Made by a program: the position numbers and the translations under genes. Shown here one piece after another: positions 1 to 5,303 of a stretch of 6,035 bases of DNA; within the stretch, counting starts at the first letter, position 1; each line of letters opens with the position of its first letter. The stretch spans positions 1 through 6,035 of the forward strand of contig JACRLA010000147.1 in assembly GCA_016215145.1 (NCBI GenBank), in the 5' to 3' direction. The notes beneath the pieces are model-generated. The model ran no database searches, was not told where the DNA came from, and saw nothing but the letters and a program-made list of their open reading frames with translations. This DNA comes from Chloroflexota bacterium (GTDB lineage: Bacteria; Chloroflexota; Anaerolineae; Anaerolineales; VGOW01).

Positions 1-390
1 ATCGAAGGACTCGCCGTTGGCAAAGGGATTCGCATGAGCGATCTCAAAGGCACGCTGACCGATTTCGCGCGGCGCATCTTCGGCAAGGGGGTGCGGACTC
101 GGTTTCGATCCGATCACTTCCCTTTCACCGAACCCAGCGCAGAAATGGATATTGAATGTTTCGTGTGCGGCGGTAAAGGGTGCGCCGTGTGCAAGCGCAG
201 CGGCTGGTTGGAGATTCTCGGCTGCGGCATGGTGCATCCCATTGTGTTGAAGAACGGCGGCTATGACCCCAAAGTATTTTCCGGTTTCGCGTTCGGCATG
301 GGACCTGGACGCATCGCTATGTTGAAATACAAGATCGAAGACATAAGATATTTTTGGGGAAATGATTTGCGGTTCTTGAGTCAGTTCTGA
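1..390 (+). CDS. pheS: Phenylalanyl-tRNA synthetase alpha subunit, C-terminal part (5' end outside window)
   Basis: Catalytic subunit of the alpha2beta2 enzyme that attaches phenylalanine to tRNA-Phe in the cytoplasm. The frame is open from base 1 (IEGLAVGKGI...), so the ATG at 34 is internal and not the start; 129 C-terminal residues are visible. Class II synthetase landmarks are clear: motif 2 (TRFRSDHFPFTEPSAEMDI) and motif 3 (GFAFGMGPGRIAML), then the usual ending DIRYFWGNDLRFLSQF. Between them is a CFVCGGKGCAVC cluster (C-x2-C-x4-C-x2-C), seen in many bacterial PheS proteins and possibly metal-binding. In motif 3 a glycine stands where many PheS proteins have an acidic residue (GPGR instead of xxER). 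The gene lies 91 bp upstream of pheT on the same strand, the standard pheST order. Identification is secure; the N-terminal coiled-coil arm cannot be seen. Confidence 0.97.
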   Translation: MEGLAVGKGIRMSDLKGTLTDFARRIFGKGVRTRFRSDHFPFTEPSAEMDIECFVCGGKGCAVCKRSGWLEILGCGMVHPIVLKNGGYDPKVFSGFAFGMGPGRIAMLKYKIEDIRYFWGNDLRFLSQF

Positions 391-408
391 ATGCAAAAGG
401 GAAATAAT

Positions 409-466
409 GGAAAGAAGGGAAAAGAGGGAAAGGCTTTCCTTCGTTTCTAAAATTTCCTTTCTTTCC
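409..466 (+). repeat. Purine/pyrimidine inverted repeat in the pheS-pheT spacer
   Basis: Bases 409-433 are an unbroken run of 25 purines, followed by a pyrimidine-rich stretch to 469. The arm 409-422 (GGAAAGAAGGGAAA) pairs with 453-466 (TTTCCTTTCTTTCC) over 14 positions with one G-U. Inside it, 424-431 pairs with 435-442 over 8 positions with one G-U and a GGC loop. In RNA this would be a long, mostly A-U hairpin ending 3 nt before the GGAG of pheT. No run of U follows it, so it does not look like a terminator. It could modulate pheT translation or protect the mRNA, or be a low-complexity drift product. Nothing in it resembles a T-box. Confidence 0.6.
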
Positions 467-469
467 TTT

Positions 470-473
470 GGAG
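470..473 (+). promoter_or_regulatory. Ribosome binding site of pheT
   Basis: GGAG lies 8 nt before the ATG at 482, which is good spacing and fixes the pheT start. It sits immediately 3' of the pyrimidine arm of the spacer hairpin, so folding of that hairpin could affect ribosome access. Confidence 0.8.
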
Positions 474-481
474 AATAAACT

Positions 482-3046
482 ATGAAAGTTCCTTTAAGTT
501 GGATAAAAGATTTCGTCAAAATTACTCTTTCGCCAGAAGAGATCGCGCGCAAGTTAACGTTTGCCGGTCTTGAGGTGGAAGAGATCGAATACATCGGCGC
601 GGCGATGCCTGCGCCGTCAAAGGACGGCAAGCAAGAATTTAAAGTGAGCGGCTTCAGTTGGGATCGTGAAAAAATTGTGGTGGCGCAGATTCTCGAAGTG
701 ATGCCGCATCCCAATGCCGATCGGCTAACGCTGTTGCGACTCGATTGGGGCGGCGCAAAAGAAGAAACGGTGTTGACCGGCGCGCCGAACATTTTCGATC
801 TTAAAGGCACGGGTGCCTTGGCGAAGCCGATCAAAGTGGCTTACGCCAAAGAAGGCGCGACTTTGTACGATGGGCATCAAGAGGGGCAAGTGTTGATGAC
901 TCTCAAGCGCGCGAAAATTCGCGGCGTCGAATCGTACTCGATGGTGTGTTCGGAAAAAGAGTTGGGCATCAGCGAAGAACACGAAGGCATCATCATTTTG
1001 GATGACGATGCCCCCGTTGGAATGTCGCTTGCCGACACCATCGGCGATGTGATCTTCACGGTGAAGATCAACCCGAACATGGCGCGCAACGCGAATGTAT
1101 ACGGCGTCGCGCGTGAGATCGCCGCGCTGACGAATCAAAAATTGAAAGCGATGCCGCTCGACGTGATTCAAAATGGTGCGACACTCAAAGGTCGTCTCAA
1201 TATCGAGATCAAAGAATCGGAATTGAATCCGCGCTTTACGGCGATGTTGATTCGGGATGTGAAGATCGCGCCTTCGCCGTATTGGATGCAGAGACGGTTA
1301 AGACTTGCGGGCATGAGACCGATTAACAATATCGTGGACATCACGAATTATGTGATGCTCGAAACAGGTCAGCCGCTTCACGCCTTTGACTACGATGTGT
1401 TGGTGAAACGCGCCAATGGGAAAACGCCGACGATCATCACGCGCTTGCCGAAGAAGGATGAGCGATTGTTGACTCTCGACAATATGGATCGCAAACTTGA
1501 TCCGTTCACGATCTTGGTGACCGATACGGCAGGCGCGCTCTCCATCGGCGGGGTGATGGGCGGCGGCGAGAGTGAAGTGTCGAAGGAATCGAAAAACATT
1601 TTGCTTGAGGCGGCGGCGTGGAACTTCATCAACATCCGCCGCACGGTGAAAGCGCAATCACTCGAATCGTCGCAAGCGGGTTATCGTTTCAGTCGTGGCG
1701 TGCATCCGGCAATGGCAGAACGCGGGTGCAAACGCGCGGCGGAGATGATGCGGACTCTGGCGCGCGGCGTGGTCGCCAAAGGTTTCGTGGATGTGTATCC
1801 GCGCAAGCCGAAAACGATCAAAGTGGATATTGGCGAAGCGGATGTGAAACGGTTGTTAGGGATTCGGATTCCGTTGACGCGCATCGTGAAAATTTTGGAG
1901 TCGCTGGAGTTTATGTGCGAGCCGATTCGCAATAAGCGTGAAGCCGAAGTGCGCGTGACTGTGCCTGATCATCGGATGGATGTTGGCGAAGGTGTGATCG
2001 GTCAGGCTGATCTGATTGAGGATATTGCTCGCGTCTACGGTTACGAAAATATTCCCGAAACACAAATCACCGACACCACGCCGCCGCAGCGCACGAACAC
2101 CGAACTGGAAGTTGAGAATCGTGCCAAAGATATTTTGGTGAGCGTGGGTTTGCAAGAGATCGTCTCGTATCGTTTGACGACTCCGGAGCGAGAAGCGATG
2201 TTGAAGATGAAGGATGATCGCGGTTACGTGACTCTGCAAAACCCAATCGCTTCGGATCGCACGGTGATGCGTCATTCGGTTTTGTCCAGCGTTTTTGAAT
2301 CGGTGGCGAGCAATGTGCGCTTTACAGATCGCGTGGCGATTTTTGAAGCGGGCAAGGTGTATATGCCGCACGAAAAGAATCCGCTACCCGACGAGCCGCG
2401 CCGTATCGCCATTGCGTTAACGGGCCCGCGCGATCCCGAAGGATGGCAGAAAGCGGATCGCTCGGCGATGGATTTTTATGATCTGAAGGGCGTGGTGATG
2501 GCACTCGCCGATGGGTTGCATCTGCCGAATGTAAGTGTGTCGCCGATTGAACACCCCACGTTTCGACCGGGTCGGACGGCGCAGCTTTTGATCAACGGTG
2601 ACGCCGTCGGTGTGTTTGGCGAGGTGCATCCACTGGTGAGCCAAAGCTTTTTAAAGGCTGGCGGTTACACCGGTGAGGCGGCATCCCTTTTGGCGGCGGA
2701 TCTCGATCTTGAAATGATCACGGCGCGTGTGCCGTTCGGTCATCCCAGTTTGAGCATCTCGCGCTTCCCACCTGTGGTTGAGGACATCGCGTTGATCGTG
2801 GACGAGTCGGTGGCGGCGGCGCAGGTGCAAGCGTTGATTTTAGAATCAGGCGGCGCGGTGTTGGCGAGTGTGAATCTATTTGATCTGTATCGCGGTGATC
2901 AAATTGGATCGGGCAAGAAGAGTCTGGCGTATCGTCTGACGTATCAACTGGAAGATCGCACGTTGACTGATACGGATGTGGCGAAGGTGCGCGAGAAGAT
3001 TGTGAAGCGGGCGAGGGACATGGTGGGCGCGGTGTTGCGAGGGTAG
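482..3046 (+). CDS. pheT: Phenylalanyl-tRNA synthetase beta subunit
   Basis: Beta subunit of phenylalanyl-tRNA synthetase. In this family it binds tRNA-Phe and carries the editing site that hydrolyses Tyr-tRNA-Phe. Domains in order: N-terminal MKVPLSWIKDFV start (residues 1-40); EMAP-II-like tRNA-binding OB fold (about 62-185, HPNADRL and VCSEKELGI); B3/B4 editing domain (about 250-440, with RPINNIVDITNYVMLETGQPLHAFD at 279-303 and the SRG stretch at 404-406); B5 domain (about 445-525, VPDHRMDVGEG and DLIEDIARVYGYENIP); the catalytic-like core (about 540-745); and a C-terminal FDX-ACB anticodon-binding domain (about 760-854, FPPVVEDIALIV and LAYRLTYQLEDRTLTD). At 854 residues it is somewhat longer than the roughly 800 usual for bacteria; part of the excess is an insertion at about 42-62. 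ATG start with GGAG 8 nt upstream. It follows pheS in an operon, and twin hairpins follow its stop. Confidence 0.98.
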   Translation: MKVPLSWIKDFVKITLSPEEIARKLTFAGLEVEEIEYIGAAMPAPSKDGKQEFKVSGFSWDREKIVVAQILEVMPHPNADRLTLLRLDWGGAKEETVLTGAPNIFDLKGTGALAKPIKVAYAKEGATLYDGHQEGQVLMTLKRAKIRGVESYSMVCSEKELGISEEHEGIIILDDDAPVGMSLADTIGDVIFTVKINPNMARNANVYGVAREIAALTNQKLKAMPLDVIQNGATLKGRLNIEIKESELNPRFTAMLIRDVKIAPSPYWMQRRLRLAGMRPINNIVDITNYVMLETGQPLHAFDYDVLVKRANGKTPTIITRLPKKDERLLTLDNMDRKLDPFTILVTDTAGALSIGGVMGGGESEVSKESKNILLEAAAWNFINIRRTVKAQSLESSQAGYRFSRGVHPAMAERGCKRAAEMMRTLARGVVAKGFVDVYPRKPKTIKVDIGEADVKRLLGIRIPLTRIVKILESLEFMCEPIRNKREAEVRVTVPDHRMDVGEGVIGQADLIEDIARVYGYENIPETQITDTTPPQRTNTELEVENRAKDILVSVGLQEIVSYRLTTPEREAMLKMKDDRGYVTLQNPIASDRTVMRHSVLSSVFESVASNVRFTDRVAIFEAGKVYMPHEKNPLPDEPRRIAIALTGPRDPEGWQKADRSAMDFYDLKGVVMALADGLHLPNVSVSPIEHPTFRPGRTAQLLINGDAVGVFGEVHPLVSQSFLKAGGYTGEAASLLAADLDLEMITARVPFGHPSLSISRFPPVVEDIALIVDESVAAAQVQALILESGGAVLASVNLFDLYRGDQIGSGKKSLAYRLTYQLEDRTLTDTDVAKVREKIVKRARDMVGAVLRG

Positions 3047-3067
3047 TGAAATTGAAGCGAGGCGTTG

Positions 3068-3105
3068 AGACTTCCGAAGTTTTCAAAACTTCGGAAGTCT
3101 TGTTT
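3068..3105 (+). terminator. Hairpin 1 downstream of pheT, probable terminator
   Basis: The arms 3068-3083 and 3085-3100 are perfectly complementary around C3084; a realistic fold has a loop of 3-5 nt and 14-15 pairs. A short T-rich tail (TTGTTT) follows on the plus strand. It starts 22 nt after the pheT stop, so it fits as the pheST terminator. On the minus strand no T-run follows, so it should act mainly on pheST transcripts. Confidence 0.75.
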
Positions 3106-3125
3106 GAGGGGATTGGGTAAACGAA

Positions 3126-3164
3126 AAGACCTCGCGGGTTTCTAAAACCCGCGAGGTCTTGTTT
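3126..3164. terminator. Hairpin 2, probable bidirectional terminator between pheT and the GAF gene
   Basis: The arms 3126-3141 and 3145-3160 form a perfect 16-bp stem with a CTA loop and a G+C-rich core. TTGTTTG follows on the plus strand. Read on the minus strand, the stem is followed by TTTTCG (the AAAA at 3124-3127). It lies between convergent genes, 22 bp past the GAF-gene stop, so it can serve as that gene's terminator and as a second stop for pheST. It is the same length and has the same tail as the preceding hairpin, with compensated base-pair changes. Confidence 0.72.
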
Positions 3165-3182
3165 GTAGAGGCGCGTTTGTTT

Positions 3183-3800
3183 TTATTGTGGCACTGCGGT
3201 GACGTGTTCGGCGCGTTCCATGGCGGTAGCAGCCAGTTGAGCCACGACGGCGAACAAAGCGAGATCCATTGAGGTGAATTCTTTGTTGTTGTTTTTGTTG
3301 AGTGCGGTAAGGACGCCCAGCATACGATTCGAGGTGGCGATGGGGACACACATCATGGTGTGAGTCTCGAAGTGAAAGAGATTATCTACGGTTGATGAAA
3401 AACGCGGATCGAGTCGGGCGTTGGGGATGATGACCGGTTCGAAATGTTGAGCGACCCAACCGGCGATGCCGGTGCCTTGTGGCAAACGATAATTGACGAG
3501 CGACTCGCGCGCGCTACCGTGAACAACAGTGAAGACAAGTTCGTGCGTGTCCTCGTCAATGAGGATGAGCGACCCGGCGGTGGCGCTGATGGCTTTGAGC
3601 GCCGACTCGAGGATACGATCTAACAAGCCGAGTATGTTCGTCTTTGAGGTGATTGAAGTAGAGATGTCCTGCAAAACGATCATGGCATCTAACACCTGAC
3701 GCAGCGTTTCAATTTCTTCGCGCAGGTCGCGGTTCTCTTCCGTGAGACGGGTATTTTCAAGTTGAAGAAAGCGGATAGGTTCGCGGAGATCGGATGCCAT
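3183..3800 (-). CDS. Stand-alone GAF-domain protein with N-terminal coiled coil
   Basis: A 205-residue soluble protein with no signal peptide or membrane segment. Residues 10-42 (LQLENTRLTEENRDLREEIETL) are a heptad-like coiled coil likely to mediate dimerisation. Residues about 50-195 form one GAF domain: AGSLILIDEDTHELVF, then the LPQGTGIAGWVAQHFEPVIIPNARLDPRF core (107-134), the MMCVPIATSNRMLGVLTALNK strands and a closing helix with a DLALFAVVAQLAATAMERA pattern. GAF domains bind small ligands such as cyclic nucleotides, or sense redox or light; the ligand here cannot be read from the sequence. No kinase, phosphodiesterase or DNA-binding domain is attached, so it must act through a partner or as an adaptor. 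The ATG at 3800 is preferred over an in-frame GTG at 3812: a promoter ends about 30 bp upstream and a weak GTGAG precedes the ATG. It is convergent with pheT. Confidence 0.88.
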   Translation of the reverse strand: MASDLREPIRFLQLENTRLTEENRDLREEIETLRQVLDAMIVLQDISTSITSKTNILGLLDRILESALKAISATAGSLILIDEDTHELVFTVVHGSARESLVNYRLPQGTGIAGWVAQHFEPVIIPNARLDPRFSSTVDNLFHFETHTMMCVPIATSNRMLGVLTALNKNNNKEFTSMDLALFAVVAQLAATAMERAEHVTAVPQ

Positions 3801-3830
3801 AGGTTTTCTCACTTCAGCGTTGATGTTAGG

Positions 3831-3858
3831 ATTGTAGCATCAAGCGAAAAGGAGTCAA
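3831..3858 (-). promoter_or_regulatory. Sigma70-type promoter of the GAF gene
   Basis: Read on the minus strand: -35 TTGACT (3858-3853), 16-bp spacer, -10 TACAAT (3836-3831). Transcription would begin near 3824, giving a leader of about 24 nt to the ATG at 3800. Both hexamers differ from consensus at one position. Confidence 0.72.
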
Positions 3859-3868
3859 TGTAGAATCT

Positions 3869-3927
3869 GTGAAAGTCTGTTTTTCGTACGCCGTCATCGC
3901 GGAAGTTTCTTTCATATTGACTTTCAC
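3869..3927. repeat. 9-bp inverted repeat between two divergent promoters
   Basis: GTGAAAGTC at 3869-3877 is repeated as the exact reverse complement GACTTTCAC at 3919-3927, with 41 bp between. The right copy overlaps the -35 element of the plus-strand promoter; the left copy lies 10 bp upstream of the -35 of the GAF-gene promoter. It may be a pair of operator half-sites, but a 9-bp match in an A+T-rich spacer can arise by chance. Confidence 0.35.
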
Positions 3928-3945
3928 TAAATTTAGAGATATGAT
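3917..3945 (+). promoter_or_regulatory. Near-consensus sigma70-type promoter for a small RNA
   Basis: -35 TTGACT (3917-3922), exactly 17 bp of spacer, -10 TATGAT (3940-3945). Each hexamer differs from consensus at one position and the spacer length is optimal. The predicted start is near 3952. No coding region follows on the plus strand; what follows is a structured, T-tailed element, so the promoter most likely drives a non-coding RNA. Confidence 0.75.
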
Positions 3946-3951
3946 TTTTGC

Positions 3952-4052
3952 AATCAATAAACCAGTTCGTCTGGTTTACCCGCCCCCAGCGACAAGGTAG
4001 CCACCTGAGGCTGTCTTCCTTATAACTAAGGATAGCTGGGGGTGTTTTATTT
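3952..4052 (+). ncRNA. Predicted structured small RNA of about 100 nt next to a DUF3800 gene
   Basis: From the predicted start near 3952, the RNA would fold as follows. Hairpin A is 3958-3965 with 3971-3978 (8 bp, loop UUCGU). A closing stem of 10 bp, 3981-3990 with 4035-4044, includes one G-U. Inside that stem are two arms: one closed by GACA/UGUC (3991-3994 with 4012-4015), and hairpin C, 4017-4022 with 4027-4032 (UCCUUA/UAAGGA, loop UAAC). The closing stem is followed by UGUUUUAUUU, as in an intrinsic terminator. The G-U at 3982/4043 would be an A-C mismatch on the minus strand, which with the promoter favours the plus strand. No start codon opens a plausible reading frame. The 3' end overlaps the last codons of the convergent DUF3800 gene by about 6 nt. 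Families of structured RNAs near DUF3800 genes are known from comparative genomics; membership here is an inference. Confidence 0.68.
4035..4052 (+). terminator. U-rich tail after the closing stem of the small RNA
   Basis: The 3' strand of the closing stem (GCTGGGGG plus TG) runs straight into TGTTTTATTT. The terminating helix would be this long-range stem rather than a simple local hairpin, so efficiency is uncertain. The T-tract overlaps the DUF3800 stop codon on the other strand. Confidence 0.55.
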
Positions 4053-4676
4053 CACTTCTCTGTTAGGCATCACCCACAAATCCACAACATTTTTGGCGAA
4101 AGTTTTGTAATATCTTTCCTGAGAAAATATAACGCGATCTCTGATTGCGCCCGCTATCATATCTGCTAGCTGAAGTCCATCCTCTCGATGCGAATCTCCC
4201 CCAACAATTTTCTTGAAGGGGCGTACACGATTTGCTTTACGACATTCCTCAGAAAGTTTTAGCCGCAAGGCGCGGATTGAAGCAGATGTCGCGCTGTCAA
4301 TGATCAAAATATCATTGGCGATTTCCATATCCGATGCCCGCAAAATAAGTTGCGCGAGAAAATGAGTAGTGAAGTCTTGCCCGTTGAGTTGTGTCAAATT
4401 GCCGCCAAGCAATTGCTTTTTGACGACGACGGCGCGAATCTGGAAAGAGAGAGATTGAATCATCTCAAAGAAAAAATCTTTTTGTCGAAGTTTGGTAGTG
4501 TGGTATTTGAATTCAAAACCTGAATCAAGATTAAGAGTTTGGCGAAGTGTCTTTATTTCTGGCAAAGGGGCGCGTTCAGCCAATTTGACCATTGCTAACG
4601 CGAAGTAAGAAGAAGACGACAACGATCCGCTGAAACCCGGATCGCCCGAATCGTCAACATGATAGTAGTGTGCCAA
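4047..4676 (-). CDS. DUF3800 family protein
   Basis: A 209-residue soluble protein of the DUF3800 family, whose cellular function is not established; an RNase H-like fold has been proposed. The family N-terminal signature is present as HVDDSGDPGF (6-15; many members have DES instead of DDS). Further acidic positions fit such a fold: E55 in FEFKYH, D127 in ILIIDSA, and D172 in the C-terminal DGLQLADMIAGAIRD block (166-180). The gene is full length with no visible damage. The start is TTG at 4676, immediately after the tmk TAG and in the same frame. An ATG start is excluded because the signature begins five residues in and the next codon upstream is the stop. An AAGG-CGGG stretch inside the tmk end may serve as ribosome binding site, or translation may be coupled. 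The region is A+T-richer than tmk (4501-4560 has 19 G+C of 60; 5041-5100 has 40), suggesting later acquisition. The predicted small RNA ends against its 3' end. Confidence 0.88.
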   Translation of the reverse strand: MAHYYHVDDSGDPGFSGSLSSSSYFALAMVKLAERAPLPEIKTLRQTLNLDSGFEFKYHTTKLRQKDFFFEMIQSLSFQIRAVVVKKQLLGGNLTQLNGQDFTTHFLAQLILRASDMEIANDILIIDSATSASIRALRLKLSEECRKANRVRPFKKIVGGDSHREDGLQLADMIAGAIRDRVIFSQERYYKTFAKNVVDLWVMPNREVK

Positions 4677-5300
4677 CTATTTACCCGCCTTGATCTGCTT
4701 TTCCACAATTCCCCTAATTTCCTCTTGCAACTCCTCCACATTTTTATCGGCATTGATCACCCGCCAGCGTTCAGGGGCGGCTTTCACAAGTTCAAAAAAA
4801 CCATCGCGCACACGGCGATGAAATGCCAATTCGTAATCGTCGAGTCGATTCCATTCTTCGTTGTTGCTTCGGCGGCGGCGCAAACCGCGCTCGGGGTCAA
4901 TGTCGAGGAGCAGTGTGAGGTCGGGGATTAAGTTGTCGGTGGCAAAGGCGGTGATGGCGCGGATGGAATCGAGCGGCAGACCGTGACCGTAACCTTGATA
5001 CGCCACTGATGAATCAAAGTAACGATCACAAATTACAATTCCGCCCGCGTTCAAGTGCGGGCGAATTTTTTCGCGCACCAACTGCGCCCGTGCCGAGGAG
5101 AACAACAAAAACTCTGTGGCGGGAAACATGGACTTGTTTTTCATATCCATGATGATCTGCCGCACTTGCTGGCTGATCTCCGTGCCGCCCGGCTCGCGCG
5201 TGAGCAGCACGTTGTGACCGAGCGACGTTAAATGCTCGGCGAGCAATTTGCATTGCGTGGATTTGCCGGAGCCTTCAGGACCTTCGAGGGTGAGGAACAA
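4677..5300 (-). CDS. tmk: Thymidylate kinase (dTMP kinase)
   Basis: Phosphorylates dTMP to dTDP with ATP, an essential step of dTTP synthesis in the cytoplasm. At 207 residues it has the usual length. Visible motifs: P-loop EGPEGSGKST (6-15), TREPGGT (34-40), DRYFDSSVAYQGYG (92-105), which binds dTMP and contains the DR pair, and an arginine-rich LID region (138-163, ERGLRRRRSNNEEWNRLDDYELAFHRR). The start is TTG at 5300, giving MFLTLEGPEG, the normal N-terminus of the family; no ATG or GTG lies nearby in frame. Only a weak AGAG precedes it by 8 nt, so translation is probably coupled to the R3H gene that ends 3 bp upstream. The TAG stop abuts the DUF3800 TTG start with no gap. Identification is secure. 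Confidence 0.97.
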   Translation of the reverse strand: MFLTLEGPEGSGKSTQCKLLAEHLTSLGHNVLLTREPGGTEISQQVRQIIMDMKNKSMFPATEFLLFSSARAQLVREKIRPHLNAGGIVICDRYFDSSVAYQGYGHGLPLDSIRAITAFATDNLIPDLTLLLDIDPERGLRRRRSNNEEWNRLDDYELAFHRRVRDGFFELVKAAPERWRVINADKNVEELQEEIRGIVEKQIKAGK

Positions 5301-5303
5301 AAG

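Noticed and set aside
391..481. T-box or phenylalanine attenuator leader
   Set aside because: Too short, no T-box sequence, no Phe-rich leader peptide, and it lies between pheS and pheT rather than upstream of pheS.
725..1171. 148-codon open frame on the minus strand inside pheT
   Set aside because: Antisense to the tRNA-binding and editing domains of pheT; rich in His and Arg as expected from reading a G+C-biased gene backwards; no recognisable motif. The other minus-strand frames across 877-3086 are rejected for the same reason.
1618..1935. 105-codon plus-strand frame overlapping pheT
   Set aside because: Alternative frame of a well-conserved gene; no ribosome binding site and no family resemblance.
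3068..3160. CRISPR-like repeats
   Set aside because: Only two units with diverged cores and strong dyad symmetry; no regular spacers. Terminator-like hairpins explain them better.
3083..3351. Minus-strand frames of 69 and 88 codons over the hairpins and the GAF-gene end
   Set aside because: They run through the terminator hairpins and overlap the real GAF frame in other phases.
3952..4052. Self-cleaving ribozyme (hammerhead, HDV-like, twister, pistol) or a known riboswitch
   Set aside because: I could not place the hammerhead CUGANGA/GAAA core, a twister core or an HDV-like double pseudoknot on either strand. The RNA precedes no plus-strand gene, so a riboswitch role is unlikely.
4659..4931. 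90-codon plus-strand frame across the DUF3800/tmk junction
   Set aside because: Antisense to the conserved tmk C-terminus; no ribosome binding site or motif. The plus-strand frames at 5248-5546 and 5764-5961 are likewise antisense to tmk and the R3H gene.
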